Positions 10,015-23,374 are shown, numbered from the stretch's first letter. The stretch: DNA of 64,000 nucleotides from Lactifluus volemus (GCA_022376515.1 WTXI01000074.1:1-64000), one strand, 5' to 3'. A program made the numbers and translations. The notes: generated from the letters alone by a model not told the origin.

Positions 10015-13000
10015 GGTTTAACGGGACTAAGCTGACGGTGAACGAGTGTGTTTAGCATTCTTTGTAACCGTAGCGACAGGCAAACTTAGCGTGTGTTGGG
10101 GGTGAGATGTGAGATGGACCTCTGCCAGTGTACGTATCCATTTCAAGTTGACCCAGCCCTCGGTAACGACGTATTTGCTATGGGCACTACAACCCTACAT
10201 CTGCTCCTGATCTGGACACGGAATCGCTACATCTACGAATGCCACTACGAATCACGCGCATCTGCGACAAGGACGTCCTTTCGGTCTCATCCGAGTCCCT
10301 CCGGGCGGCGTCTTAAAATGGTTACTCTTTTTTTTCTCCATTTTTCTTTTTCTCTGTCCAACTGGCCAACAGGTAGGGCTCTGCTGTCACTACCAATGAT
10401 AGTATCACTTGATTATCTCGGTCACCGGTACTATTTTTCACTCCAGAGGCAGTGCTTACCTCCTCGCCACATAGCCTCAGCGCGCAGAATTAGCTCCCCC
10501 AGTCTCCTCATATCTCAGGCTCTGTTTCATAATTTCCCATCTACCTTCACGTCTCTCAGGCTGTCTCTTTCTCTGTGAAATGGGTTCGGGGAAAATGGGG
10601 ACACGATAGCTATCCTCTTCAGCTTGGGCACAGTCACATATCCTTCACACTAGCACCAGTCTGCTCCTTCCCTTTCGCACACAGAGTATCAGTGTATTTG
10701 TCACATCCTTCATCGGCATCCTCGCCTAGCCATCAAACCATTTTTTAATGGCAACCTTGTTGTTCCTCTCGTCCAAATATCCTGCAGATGACCCTCTGTC
10801 GGTAGATTTGCAAAGCACGGCTTGGCAAAATCAAATTTACAATTACGAAGTGTCATATCCCGCCCTTTGTTGTTGTTATCATCTCGGGAGAATGCCTGAT
10901 TTACCGCGGAACATGACACTCACTGGCCATGATCCGGACTCCCTTCACATGTAGCTACCCTTTTCCTCCGTGAGAGTAGAACGTAACGTCTCCGGACCAC
11001 TCTTCACAGTCCTGAGGCTTTTTCCCCATCTAAGCCGGTGCTTGGAACTTCCTCCAATGTGACTTTCCCTCTTCTTATGGCGGCTTTTTGGCCGGACGAC
11101 CCACAGGAGATGTAATCATAGCTGATGGTGTCGTTGCCATCCTCCCTGGGGATGGAATGGGTGAAACGCGATCGACTGTTCACCACAATATCGCTCTTCC
11201 AGTTAGCACAGCGCGTATCATTGTGACACACGTGCCTACAGTCCAGTCATGATGGACGATGACATGGCTGTACCTTAGTTTCCGCCCAATGTGCGTACAT
11301 GACCTCCATCACACTTGCAAAGCACATAACCCCATGGCGATACCACGTTATAAATAAGCCATGCATTGGTGATGGGAATGATACTTGACAAAACAAAATC
11401 TGTGTCCATACGGTGAGAAAGCTAAGCGAGTGGATGAACATCATCACAGGAGAGTGTGTTAAGGGGACACAGTACAGAAGGTGGCGAGGTGGCGAGGTGA
11501 TGGCGAGGAGGTGGGTCGACGGACTGACCGCTGGATGTGGCACATTGAGACTCTGCGCGCGCGCGCCATTCTCGGGGGACGGCGACCTTCGCGCTGATCA
11601 TCCTGTCGTAAAGTAACACTGCTAACGGCGATGCGCGGCGTGCGTTCTAGGCCGCCCAAGGATTTTAATACCCCATCTTCTCTACAGCCCGAGCACCTTC
11701 CAATGACGGCAAGCGCAGCCCGTGGTCAACGGAGAGACATGACGCCACTTCCGAGTTTCCAACCACCAGATCTAGGAACCTTTTTTTTTTTTAACACTCT
11801 ACATCACGTGGCACAACGGACTAACTTACTTTCTCAATCCCGAAGTGATAACAGCCAAATTTCTCCGGCGCCTGAACTATCATCTCGCTTTTTTTTTTTT
11901 TTGGGCGAGGCCCGGTCGGTGGGGGGTAAGGCTTTTTGAATATCAGGGCAGATGAGAAACCACCGTACCTGAGAGCCGGAGAGCCTGAACCTCGGTGTGG
12001 GAGTTAGAGCCGGAGAAATCCGCAAGGAGAAGTGCTTCTTCTATGCCATTCTTAGAAGGCCGTCCTGTCGGTAATCCTGAAGCTTCCATCAAGCCTTCCA
12101 TAACTCGTTCATAGACGTGAGGTGGTGGGTGGTGGATGGGGGGGGAGTCTGGTTGAGAGCTCTTCGGGGGTATGTGCATCTTGCAACGATGCGATTCAAG
12201 ATCGATTGCCAAGTGTCAAGGAAGCGAATCGAATTGCAGCTTTTGGGGGGCGTGGGGCGTCTAGGTGTGGCCTCGACGAGGACATGAGGACAAGGTCCTT
12301 CCTTGCGGGAACTCCTGCCGCCACAGGATATAGCCGCGCGCTTATCTTTTTGGCGGGGGGAACGATTGCTCGACTGTTTAGCGAATAAGTACTTAACTAC
12401 TTAACTACTCCACAGAAAACACGGCAACCCCCCCCTCGCCACCGTGACCCTTGGGGGGCACTTCTTCAGGCAATAACTTGAATCTCCCTCCCCCAAAGTT
12501 TTTGAACGGCGACGACTCGAATTGGACAAATCCAGCCCGCGGGCGTGTTTGATACTTTTTTTCTCTTTTGGTTAGGCGACCCAAGAGTGCCAGCTGGCAA
12601 AAAGAGAAACGCCACGCTTGGTTGGGGCCTTTCCCGGCGGCTTTGCGGCAAACGCCAAATACAAACAGTATAGTAAAAAGTGCATTCATTTTGCCAAAAA
12701 GTTGAAACATTGGAGTCATCATCGCGGCGTGTTTTGTTATATTGTTATAGTAAAAAAAAAAGTTGGAGTTTCTTCCTTTTTTTTTTTTCTGGGTGTTGGC
12801 GCCAAATGGCGATTGGGAGATTGTGGGTACGTGTGGCCCCTTTTCCCCTGAGCCCTAAAGAGCCGCGAGTGATCCTCGGCCCTCCCACTTATAGCACTTT
12901 ATGGGCTATGTGTGTGTGTGTGATTTTTTACATGAGGCGGCGTTGATAGGCACGGCGCCACCGCACATACATACAAACGCATGCACACGCACAACACACA

Positions 13001-14149
13001 GCAGTCCGACCGGGGCAGACGCGGCAAGAGTAGCGCCGTAAAACGTCCTCCCGCATGACGTTTGTACTAAAATTTCGAAGTCCCTCCCCCCCTTGCTCAG
13101 CAAGGCTTGATGCACATTCCCGGCTCGCGGCGCAAAGGTGGACCACAACCCCAAATAAGGGGAGAGAAGGGAAAAGCCGCGCACATCTTCCCAAAGATTC
13201 CCACGCAAAGCCTGGGGGGTGAGAGTCCTTATATTCCTTAAATATTCAATAAGTGAGCCCCCCTGCGAATCTTATGTTTATCGAGGGTGTGGCGAAGCGG
13301 GAGTTTATAATGAGTTAAGTTACACATTGCACGTGTCAGGTGCGTGAACTTGGACCTAGAACGAGTCCATCGTAATGATATCATTGTTCATCCATGCTTT
13401 GCTTCTGGTTGTTCGGGCTAGGCAGTGGGAGGGTTTAAAGGATAAGTACGGCATCATATAAAAGTTGTCAGCGCTTCTATGGTAAAATGCGGGGAGAAGG
13501 GGGAAATATCATAAACTCTCCCACTCGGGGTAATATTGCCTTGAGTGGGACGTAAGTGGAAGTTAAGTAAGCTAGTAACGAAGTGCACATTATGGACTGT
13601 TCCATCCCAAGAGAGTAATCTACAACGCACACTCGGGAAAGTTACATAAATTGATCCACCTGGGCCGACGGAATGGACAACCGGATATAGCGGTGGATTC
13701 CGAGCTGGGGGTCATTGAAGAAGTAGGAAGAAATTGAATGATGAGGGAACTCGACATGCATACACAGAGGTCTAGTAGTGATAGTAATACAAAACCAAGA
13801 GTAGAAAGGGATGCAAGGTCATAATAAAGCTCGTGTTCGTATTCCGAGGTGAGTGATACATATGGTAGCAACGTGTGTCGCGGAGTGAGAAAATCGGCAG
13901 CTGTGAACAAAATAGAAATGGAACACAGGATTACCCTACCAGGTAATTTCGCGGGGCTGCGTCTGTCTTCAGAGCAGCGGAGAGGAGAGGGGGGGGATCG
14001 TCAGGTGCCGCAACTTATGATGTGGAAAAAAAAGGAAAATAATAGCCGATTGGAATCGAGAAAAGGGGGGGCATACGACGCGGCGCATGCCTACTTCAGC
14101 ACCCCCTCCATTTTCTCAAGGCCAAGAACGACGCCTTCGATGAGAACGA
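10015..14149. other. Gene-poor 4.1-kb stretch with homopolymer and dinucleotide tracts
   Basis: No coding region could be supported. Frames are short and lack motifs. It holds T runs at 11781-11792, 11889-11902 and near 12778-12790, a (GT)n microsatellite at about 12909-12921, a CA-rich run near 12960-13000 and a GGTGGCGA-type repeat at 11480-11512. T runs of this kind can mark minus-strand retroposon tails, but no target-site duplication was found. Confidence 0.45.
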
Positions 14150-15387
14150 TCACGCGCCGCGGGAAAAAGCCTCTCCCGCCACGCGCGTCGATCGCTTCTC
14201 GCTCTGCCTCGTCTTCGTTTCCGCAGAAGTGACATTAAATCGTTCACGATGCTCGCGCCACCGCCGTGCTCGGCTGCGTGCACGCGCACTGCGCTGTTGT
14301 TGGAATTCCCGTTCCAGCGCTAGGGGGAGTGCGAGAGTGATCCGTGCGAGGCGGAGCGAGAGTCGCGCGCGAGGGCGGAGAGAGAAGTACGAGAGGTTTG
14401 AAAGGGAGGCACGCGTATCAAGCAAGTGAGAAAGCGTCGAGATGACGGTATAAGTGAGGGCGCGGCAAGCTAACAGCGGTGGTAAATGATAAACACATGG
14501 ACGCGCTCCGAGAAGCAGGGTGAACATACTGAGGACGCGATCGCGTAGGCCTTGGAGTGTGAGGAGAATCGTATCAATTCCTTCGTCACCGAGTCGAAGC
14601 GAAGGGCTAAGGTCGTTCATGCCACCTAACCACATGGGGAACGTCGTCCACTTGGCAACTGCTGTGGCAGAGTCTAGAGATGAACTTACGAAGTAGTGTC
14701 CGCACCATCTCTAAGTCACCGTCCAAAAAGTCATTGAAGATGCCAATAACTACACTTCGCAACGTCTCCTCAGCGCACATAGTAGCGTTACAGGAAAACT
14801 CATGTGACGTGGGGTGCGAGTCGTAAACCCGCTTAGATGCCGGATTTGAGAGAACGTTATACGCGACCGAGACTTTTTGAAACGCGTATGTTGCTTCAGG
14901 ATTATCAGGAAACTTGCTGTTAGATGGAAGATAGTTGAGAGGTATCAATACAGAACGGTGTGGAAACAGGGAGTCGAGGTGCGTACTCTGGATGACATGC
15001 CCGACTCCGGGATAGATATGCTCGTCTGAGTTCCATCTTATCTGACGCGGTCTCACGAGAGAGACCGAGAATTTTGTAAAGATCTTTTTGTTCGAGTATC
15101 TCAGCAATCTCTTGCTGGCGTCGGTGTCTGCTCCGCGGAGCTATCGGGCTGGAAGGGCGAGTGGGCAGGTCTTCTGAGTGGTCCGTATATGACTCCTCCG
15201 AACCGTCCCATAGTAAGGATTTGGTACTGGAGTGTGAGATAGTAGAGGTTGTGGATTCATCATCCATGTAAGGTTCATCGTCGATAGGGAGATAGAAGTA
15301 CTGTGAAGCTGTATAGAAAGATTAGTGGGAAGATAAATTACGGATGGTGAAAGCACGCAGACCTGAAGATAGTACGGAGCCAAACAT
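14150..15387 (-). CDS. J-domain (DnaJ/Hsp40-type) protein, 349 aa
   Basis: Exons 15387-15363, 15308-14987, 14916-14690 and 14625-14150 splice with consistent phases to 350 codons including stop. The J domain occupies about residues 75-140: DLYKILGLSRETASDKMELR, then YLSRSRACHPDKFPDNPEA, then FQKVSVAYNVLSNPASKRVYD. The catalytic HPD motif that stimulates Hsp70 ATPase exists only after splicing, because intron 2 splits the aspartate codon. The C-terminal half (about 150-320) is a conserved helical region (FNDFLDGDLEMVRTLLRGMNDL, then LGDEGIDTILLTLQGLRDR, LARITLALPLALE) seen in fungal Caj1/class C J proteins. There is no zinc-finger or classical C-terminal substrate domain. It acts as an Hsp70 co-chaperone. 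Location and client are unknown. Confidence 0.85.
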
Positions 15388-16646
15388 GAGAACTAAAAGT
15401 ACAATGCTGCTGATTGACGGCCACCTTAACTTACGCGCGGAAGGTTGTCGTTGTGTTGTGTCCTTGTCGTGCCATCAGCGTTTCACATGCATGTGATTTA
15501 ACGATCAGTCACGTGATATTGGCACACTACGCTTTGCGTAAATGTTAATGAACAGGACTGCCTACCCCTTCGCTTTCCACCTGGGAGAGGTATGCGGCCC
15601 TTGCCCATACGCACCACTGACTTGAGACGCCGTGCACGCCTTGTTTCTCAAGTAGAGGTGCAGAGACTGAATACGGTAGAACCTGACTCGATTATAGTGG
15701 CGCAAATACACGGAGTCACTGGCTACGATTCGACTCGGACTTGAGGTTTAATTATAATAATAATTCATTATTGCATTGGCGTGCCACATCAGATGATGGC
15801 GGTAAGGGGTGTGGTAGTCAGGTGCGGGAGAAGCATGTCTATACTGCGCGGGTATAGTGCGCTAGAGATTATTCGAGCTAATCAGCTGAGTATAATGCGT
15901 GTCGTGAGCCAGTAAAGATACAGCGATTGCAACAGGGTAAGAATCTCTACCACAATTACCGCGTCTCTTGTGGTCTGCAGCAATGCGGGTTGTGGGGACG
16001 AAGCGCAGGCTTATACAGCCGTGAAGCCAATACGTATTGTCACCGAAATGTAAAGCAACAGTAGCCTGTGGAGTAGCCGATAGCGTGACGCTTGGCCGAC
16101 TCAAAACTGAAGGGCAGCTTTGGATTGAGGAGGGAGAGGACGGCGGGATGTGCCGCAAATGAAATTAAGTAAGCTTAAAAGGGCGACCCATCCACCCCGC
16201 GGACCACGGCCTAACAAAGTAGGGGTATGAATGTGGCCGGGTCTTGTGGAGAAAGCGAGAGTGAAGGGTTCTCGAATATGAATTATCGATGAATGAACGA
16301 AGGCAGAGGAAGGAGGATTGAGACACGACAAGTAAAGCGAATGGTAAAGAAAATTTAAAATAATAAAAGAGTTAATAAAGAGGATATTGATATTATTTAT
16401 TTATGAAAGTATAATTGTAACTCCGCTGAGACCTGCGAGTGGGCCGTGTCGTCCCCGTACAGTAGACAACAGCTCTTCCCTCCCACCGCCATCCCCTCCA
16501 TCCCCTCCGTCGCCCCTTCCCTCATCCCTCCTGTTGCTCGCATCGGGGCTATTACCGTTTCTACCTACCCCTTTATTCTTCCCGTACTTCGTCCTTCCCA
16601 TCTCCTCCCTCCGTCCTTGACCTTTACATCCTCCGCCCTATGAACG
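15388..16646. other. Divergent intergenic region between J-protein and Swi1-like genes
   Basis: 1.26 kb without a supported gene. It contains the starts of two divergently transcribed genes, a GTCACGTGA site at about 15510 and an AT-rich run at 15750-15770. Pyrimidine-rich sequence at 16480-16640 precedes the Swi1-like ATG and probably holds its transcription start. Confidence 0.4.
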
Positions 16647-19600
16647 ATGTCCGATCGGCTCCCTAATGGATACTCTGCCTTCTCAAATAACTTCCCTCAA
16701 GGCTTTCCCTCTCAACAGGCTCAGCACCGTCCTCCACAACAGCCACAGCCACTTGTTACTCAGCCTGGACTTGGTGGGATCAGAAAACCCGAGGAGGTTT
16801 TAGCGTGGCAGCAGCAATTACAGCGACAGCAGCAGCAGCAGCAACAACAACAGCAACAGCAGCAGCAACAACAGCAACAACAACAGCAGCAGCAGCAGCA
16901 GCCGCAGCAGCAACGTCCCGGTGGTGAATCGATGCATGGAGGTGTAATGAATGTATCGCAACAACACCAGGTGGGTCTGCAGCTTTCAATCAGTCGTCGC
17001 TTGCGTTAGCCGAAAGTGGTGTGGTATCTACGTATTCACTCATCCATCGCATATTCCCTGAGAAAGTTGTTCCTTTGATCCTTTGCATGTCTTCCCTCTT
17101 CATCAGCTTGTGGGCTGCACCGGTTTTGACATCCCGAATCGCCTGCTTAGTCAGCAGCGGATCCTCTACTCCGAATTCTTCCCGCGCTTAGCCTCAGTCT
17201 TTCAAAAACTCATTATTTTCTTTTCTTATAGGTTATACAGTTCTTGCGCAATCAAGTTGCACAGGGTCTGATAACACAAGAGCAAGCGCGCGAGCGTTTC
17301 ACTATCATGCAGGCCTCTGCAGCCGTCCCATTTCAGGAACAGGCTGTTCCTCAACATATACCGCCAACTTTCCCCTCTGGTGGGATGACAGGTGGCCCTA
17401 CTCAGCAACAAATGTCTGCGCTCTCGCAGCAGCATGCCCAGGCAATGGCCAATAATCAGATGAATACCCTCCAACGCGTCGTTCAGGCACAGGATCATCC
17501 AAATGGTCGTCCCTTGAACAATCTCCTCACGCAGAGTCAGCAACCGCCAAATGGCAGCGCCAGCTTCACCGCTCGGGCGGGTCAAAACTTTCACCCCCCT
17601 GGATTGGGACTTTCTCAAGGACAAGGACAAGGCTCACTACAACAAAACCTCGTTCAACCCAACCCTTCCGCTCCCTCCGCGGGTCTCCAGTCCTCGGCTC
17701 CACCATCGCAAGCCCCCCCACAAGGGGGACAACAGATGCTTAGTTTAAACAATATAGCCGATGCGCCGTTACCGCACCTTATCAACATATTCAATCAGTT
17801 GGCGCGTTCTGTGACCGAGGGGGAGAAAACTCTTCACGCCCTTGGCGAGCCCGATCCCCAGCGACGGGCAAAACTGGATAACCAGAAGCAAATCATGCTT
17901 CGTATTCGTGAAATAATCACCGTCAGGAGGGGAAGGTTAAAGTGAGTTCGGTTTGTCTTATCATCGGCAATTTCTGATAGCAGTTTAGTGGTGACCCACA
18001 GCAAGCGGTCAATGGGGCGTCATGGCTGGGAGCAGGTCAACGACCCACAGGACAGTACCCAACACCTGAACGACCGCCTCAACATAATAGCCCATCCCTA
18101 CACCAAGCGTCAGTCAACCAGGTAGCACCTCAGCGTAGTATCCCTACTCCACAACAGAATTTTGCTCCCTCGACAACACCGCAACCGAATATGACCCAAA
18201 TGTCACCTCACGTATCCACCAATGGCCTACCGTTCAATGGTGGGCTTGCGACGATGGCTGGTACTCCACCGCAGCGGTCGCCTCAGATTGCACAGACCCC
18301 TTCACAACAGCCCATTCAAACCAATATGATTCCCGTGCTGCCTGAAGATAAATTCAAGGCTTTCTTTGCTAACTTCGCCCGCACTGCAGGTATTAGAGCA
18401 ACCGAACGCGACTTCACCATCGAGGGACGGCCAATTAACCCTTGGCTTCTTCATAGAGCAGTGTTCTCCCGTGGTGGTTTTGATTCCGTACGTGTTTCTT
18501 CAACACGCTATGGATTATAATAATTCTTTTGCTAGGTTTCTACAAATGACGAGTGGCCTATTATCGGCGCTGCTGTGGGTTTCCCCACTATCGGCCCAGG
18601 GGATCAGCCGCCACGATGTGCGCCCCTAACAGCGCAGCGATTGCAGCAGCTATATCGTGATTCGTTGCGACCCTTCGACCAAACTTACATGCACACTGTT
18701 GCGCGATTGAGGAACTCACAGTTGAGCTCGGTGCCGTCTCAGCCCCCACAACCACAGGCACAGCCTCACCAACCCACGGAAGCGGATTATCAAGCACTTT
18801 TGTCCACCACGTTAGAATCGTCTCTTATCACCCCCCACGCGATGAGCATTTTACCGCGGTTTGCACACACATCTGGTGCAGACCTAGAGGCACATCGTAT
18901 TCCACAGCACATTATCGCATTTGTGGAACAAAATAGAGACCATCTACAGCGTACAGCTCAAGATCAGAACGGATTCCGTGCCGCTCTTACATCTACCAAA
19001 GCTCCGCAACTTGATAACCGGGCTCAGTTCAACCAGGGGTCCGCACTTCAAGCAATGGGTCGACCTCCTCAGCTTATGACAAGTCAGCTTCAGCAACTGC
19101 AGCGGCAGGGCCTAGCACCACAAGGAAAGCCTAATGCGTTGCAGAGTGCTCAGTTATTTAACAATGGCGTCGGTCGGCCCCCGACAGGACAGTCGATGAA
19201 TGCCTCCAGTATCCCCTCGGTCGGTACACAGATTGCCGCTGCCAGTCCAAATGGTGGAGCGCAGGGCCAAGGAGCGATCATGTCGGGGCCATTGAACCCA
19301 AGTGGCACTCACCCTTTCCTTACTCAAAATGGGGGTCCTATCCAGATACGGCGACCGACCCGGGAAGATATGGTGCATGCACAGCGATGGGTCGAAGAGC
19401 AGAAGAGAGCAGCTTTCGGTCGTGAGTGGCCTTGGCAAGCCGTTCATCTTCCTTGTTTCTGACGTTTGTCCTCGTCGCAGAATTCGATGGTGTTGCTGTT
19501 GCTAGCCTCTCGGTTCCAGAGTCTGACGTTGGAGAGTACGGCCGAAATCTAGATCGACTTGATAAGGTTCTCGGTAGTATCGAACAATACATTCACATCG

Positions 19601-20951
19601 CCTATGCCAGCATGAAAAAAGATGATGTCATTCGAAGGGTTTACCACATGGTGAGTTGCCCCAGTTCTTACGAGGTGCATGATTAACGTCATTGTCTGCA
19701 TCGCAGATGGCCTCTACTAAATATCAGCTGGGGGAGATGAATAAGCCTAATCCCCGATTTATACTCGAGCTTCATACAATTCGGGGAATGATCCAGGAGG
19801 CGGACAATATGGACAAGGGTTTAAGGACGGTGCTCGGCATCGGGATGCGGCCGTCCGGGGTGGCACCCAGCAGTAGTGCTCCCCCACAACAGCCGCCACA
19901 ACAGCCACCTAATATGAGCAATACTGTACCATTTGCTCAGCCTGCACCTCCTCATGTGCCGCCAGCCTCTGCAGCACGTGCTCCTCCCGCTCCCACTCTT
20001 CAGCAAGGACACCGAAAGAAACCATCCCAAGCGCAGGTCTCTGCGTCTGGATCTACCCCGACCTCAACCCCGCCACCTGTCCAAGCTGTCTCGACGCCGA
20101 CCCCACAAGCAACAACGCCTGGAATCACAGTACCATCTCCTCAGACACCGAAGTCGCCCAAAGGGAAAGCTACCACGAAACCGAAGCCGCCACCGCGTCG
20201 AAAGGTATCAGCAAAAGTCAACAATGTCGAAACACCAACGGCGACATCAATTGTCACTTCTACTCCTGCATCCTCGACGCCGATGGATACGAAAGGCGGT
20301 GCTAAGAGGATCCGTGACGATGATGTCGATAGCGCTACACCAGGGGTTTTGACTGCGCCGTCTCCAAAGAGGGTGAAACCTGATTGGGATGGCCCACCCA
20401 ATGAAGAAGTGCGGAAGCGCGACGAGCAAGCCGATAATGTGAAGACTGACGACCAAGCGCTCGCATTCGTCGAGTCCGTAACGAAATTTATCGACGAGAA
20501 TCCCGAGTCGGCCGAAGCAGCGTCCAATGCGTTGGACGAGATCCTTCGCACCTATCCTCCTTCGTCAGACATTGACGACTCAACCATGGGACCATCGTTT
20601 GGCTTTGGTGACCTCCCATCAACATCCCCACCGCATCCATTCGGGAATGATGTATTTGGAGAATTTATCGACATGGCGGCGTTCGACGAGACACCTACCC
20701 CGGATCTCGTTGCGGGTTCGTCTACGAATCCCAGCCCAGAGTCTACGTCTGATCAGGACCATCCTCACATGGGCCACGCAGGTTCTCCCCAGGTTTCCCA
20801 CACAAAGACGGGGGACACGTATGACCTACTTCGTCCAAACGTCTGTAAAGAAATTGCAGGTGGGGATACGATGTTCCACCAAACGTCAGGGTGGAAATGG
20901 GAAGGCCCGATGGAGACCTCGGATCAAGCATGGGCTATCTCCACTTCGTAG
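16647..20951 (+). CDS. SWI1: Swi1-like ARID subunit of the SWI/SNF chromatin remodeller, 1277 aa
   Basis: Six exons (16647-16970, 17232-17941, 17989-18487, 18536-19421, 19481-19650, 19707-20951) splice in phase to 1278 codons. Residues about 52-92 are a glutamine run. About 460-560 form an ARID/BRIGHT DNA-binding domain (EDKFKAFFANFARTAG, INPWLLHRAVFSRGGFDSV, then NDEWPIIGAAVGFP). A conserved helical module lies near 790-925 (QRWVEEQKR, LDKVLGSIEQYIHIAYA, LELHTIRGMIQEADNMDKGL). The tail is disordered, with a lysine-rich patch and SPKRVKPDWDG. ARID plus Q-rich regions and this module are characteristic of fungal Swi1, which targets SWI/SNF to promoters in the nucleus. Several partial copies of the module lie upstream at 3.7-10 kb. 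An alternative last intron (GTATGA at 20831) would change the final residues. The first intron acceptor may be 17231 or 17240. Confidence 0.85.
16804..16911 (+). repeat. Imperfect (CAG/CAA)n repeat encoding polyglutamine
   Basis: A run of mixed CAG and CAA codons inside exon 1 of the Swi1-like gene. It encodes about 30 consecutive glutamines, then P-Q-Q-Q. CAA interruptions should stabilise it against slippage. Likely polymorphic between strains. Confidence 0.9.
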
Positions 20952-22116
20952 ACAGGGACCCATCATCGCTCAACGCCTTTCCTCCGACCCCGACAATCCA
21001 GCTCTGTAACCTATCTAATCCTTTTTTTTTCCCTTCCGCGTCTTGTGTTTATCACCTGCTCAATTATCGTATCACTGCTTCCTCCCGCTTTGTGGATTTA
21101 GTTGGATTTCGACCATGTGCTCATTTTGTTGCTGGTTTAAGTGCTATTCCCCCTGGTCCCCCCACCCGCTTCAATTTCACGCGTACATATCATTTGCGTA
21201 CACCTTTCCCTCGGTTGCCTTTTTCTTACCTTTGTTGACTGCTCTGTATTTTTACCTGTTGTTCTTTTGCTTTCGATACCGAGGATTTCTTGCCGATGTT
21301 GTGATGACTATATCTTAACGCGGACAAGAGTACCTCCACATCTCCATAAATTCTCGCGTCTGAAGACGCAGATTGATTGCGCATGTGGAGTAGGTAAGAT
21401 AAGGTAGCATTTGTGAGTTGATCAGAGTGAATAGATGTTCCTGCTTGTCGTTAGAACGCATATCCCGCTACGGGACTGCGGATGTTCAAGAGTTTGCAGT
21501 GCTTTTGAATACACTGTGTGAAGATAGCCAGTCTGAGGGAAGTTGTAGCGACAGTGCCAATCCTTTTTTTGTTCAAAGACTTGCTGATCGTTATCGTTCA
21601 TTTTGCAACCCCCACAAGGACAGCTGAGTCATGGGTGATCGTAACTCAGTTCTTGAAACCAGCTAGTATTAGCATCGGGACTCGCCTCTAAGCCGGCTTT
21701 GTGGACGACTACTCAGCGCTGAGCGCTGAGCGTTTCAGGTATTCGTGCCGCAGTGGTCGGCTCTTTATACCAAAAGGTGGGGCTTGGCGCAACGATCATT
21801 GGGCGCACACGCGCGCGCCGCAACTGGTATCATGTGAAAGATGCTCCACAGGTGGAACCCAAGTGCTCGTTTTCGATTTTGTTTTGGTGTAAATCGGTGT
21901 TTCAGGGTAGGGAGCCCACGGGCAGATATCGATACTAACTGTAGTGCAAAAGCGGAAAAGAGTGAGGGTATCCACAATATAATTAAGACTAGTTGGCAGA
22001 CGAGATTTGACGTGCGAGTTACAATGCTAAGGCTACAAAGCATGAAAATAGAGTTCCCATTTACGAGAAAGGACGGGTGAAAAGCGGAATGAGTAACGTG
22101 TGAATCATGGAAGCTG
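20952..22116. other. Intergenic region between convergent Swi1-like and Saf4-like genes
   Basis: 1.16 kb without a supported gene. The first part is presumably the Swi1-like 3' UTR. A near-palindromic tandem of CAGCGCTGAG lies at 21713-21733. No transposon ends were recognised. Confidence 0.4.
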
Positions 22117-23374
22117 TCAGGCTTTGCGGATAGCAATGCCCGCCACTATACCACTCGTGCCCTTTCGAGGGATAGGAGGAGAAAGGATACTCGCCCCACT
22201 ACTGCCAGCTGCCGTGCGCCGTGCAGTATTTGATAGTATGCGAGCGCGGAGCGACGACGCTGCGGTAGATGTGGTAGACTCCGAAGCGGCTGAAGTGCGC
22301 CGTGGGGGCGCGAGCACGGGTGCTTCCATCACCATTCGGCGCTTCTTATTAGCGCCCTCCCCCGCTCGCTCAGCACGCGCTCGGACCCACTCGTCTCGCG
22401 CCTCTGCGGCAGCGCTAGCATCGTCTGCGCGTTCAAGCGTGAGCTCGGCTGGCAGGCCATACTTCTCCTTGAGGCTCTTGTCGGCTTCGGCGCGCGCTTG
22501 CTCCGCCTTCTTCTCGACACGGAAACGCTTGCGCGCCCGCAGCGAGTGCGTGTACGGATCTTCGTTGTAGTGCGCAGAAAGGTCCTCGAGTTGCTCGAGA
22601 CGTGGGGCCTGTACTTTTGTGGCGTGTGTCTGTGCATCCGTCGTCTTTTCGAGCGCGGCGAGGGGATCAACGGGCTCCGTTTTATCATTCGTATCTGTAT
22701 AGATACGGTCTAGACAAGAAAGAAAAGAAGTAGCAGGAAGGTATACGTACCTATGACGGCGAAGCCCCCATTCTCTGCCGGATCCCAGTCTTCTTCCTTT
22801 CGACGCGCACCAGAGACGACGACATAGCGAGTGTTCTGCAAAATAACCAGGGTATCAGAACTAAACGCAGTGAATAAAGAAGAGGGGGTGGGGTGGTCGA
22901 ACCTGGGGATCGGTCTGGATCTCAAACCAGCCACTGCAAAGATGGCACTTGCACCGGAAAGAAAATATGGGCGTGGAGTAATACATGCCAATCTTCTTCT
23001 TCTCTGCATTATAACGAACACCCATGCCGATATGAGCCTCGCATGTTCCGCTGCGCACAACAAGTGAGAGGTGACATTACAGCTGGGAGAGTGCAAGATC
23101 TCACCACCAGATGTTGAATGGAAGCTCAAAGCGGGTAATCAGAATACCCTGATCTATTTTTCTGGCTCTATCGCCTAGGGCATGCTTGCCTGTTCGACCG
23201 TTTACGAGTGGTGTTCAAGATGATTAGATCGTGGAGAGTACGGACCTCTGTAGGAATTCAGACTTTTATGCTTGGCTCCGTCATAATCAGGCGGGTAGTA
23301 CTTATTAAATCCTGTTCATGCAAAATGATGAGGCCCTGGCCCTTTAGAACATCAATTAGTGACTAACCTTGCAT
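22117..23374 (-). CDS. SAF4: CCDC130/Saf4-type (CWC16/Yju2 family) splicing factor, about 327 aa
   Basis: Six exons (23374-23368, 23311-23246, 23189-23105, 23050-22903, 22835-22751, 22709-22117) join in consistent phases. The N-terminus reads MQGFNKYYPPDYDGAK, then RGKHALGDRARKIDQGILI. The conserved core FELPFNIWCGTCEAHIGMGV, RYNAEKKKIGMYYSTPIFSF, CKCHLC, FEIQTDPQNTRYVVVSGA then RRKEEDWDPAEN is diagnostic of CWC16 proteins. The paired CxxC motifs (CGTC, CHLC) would bind zinc. The C-terminal half is a charged coiled coil (LRARKRFRVEKKAEQARAEADKS) and a basic tail, as in CCDC130/Saf4 and unlike the shorter Yju2/CCDC94. Family members work in the spliceosome around the first catalytic step. Exon 1 is only 7 nt of coding sequence. 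An alternative acceptor about 15 nt downstream would shorten exon 6 by five codons. Confidence 0.9.

Noticed and set aside
10093..10578. 161-codon plus-strand frame
   Set aside because: No domain, serine/leucine-rich low complexity and no supporting splice structure or homologue; judged chance.
20832..20874. Possible extra intron near the end of the Swi1-like gene (GTATGA...TTGCAG)
   Set aside because: The unspliced reading gives a plausible ending (SGWKWEGPMETSDQAWAIST), whereas splicing runs the frame into poly-T 3' UTR-like sequence; kept as an alternative only.
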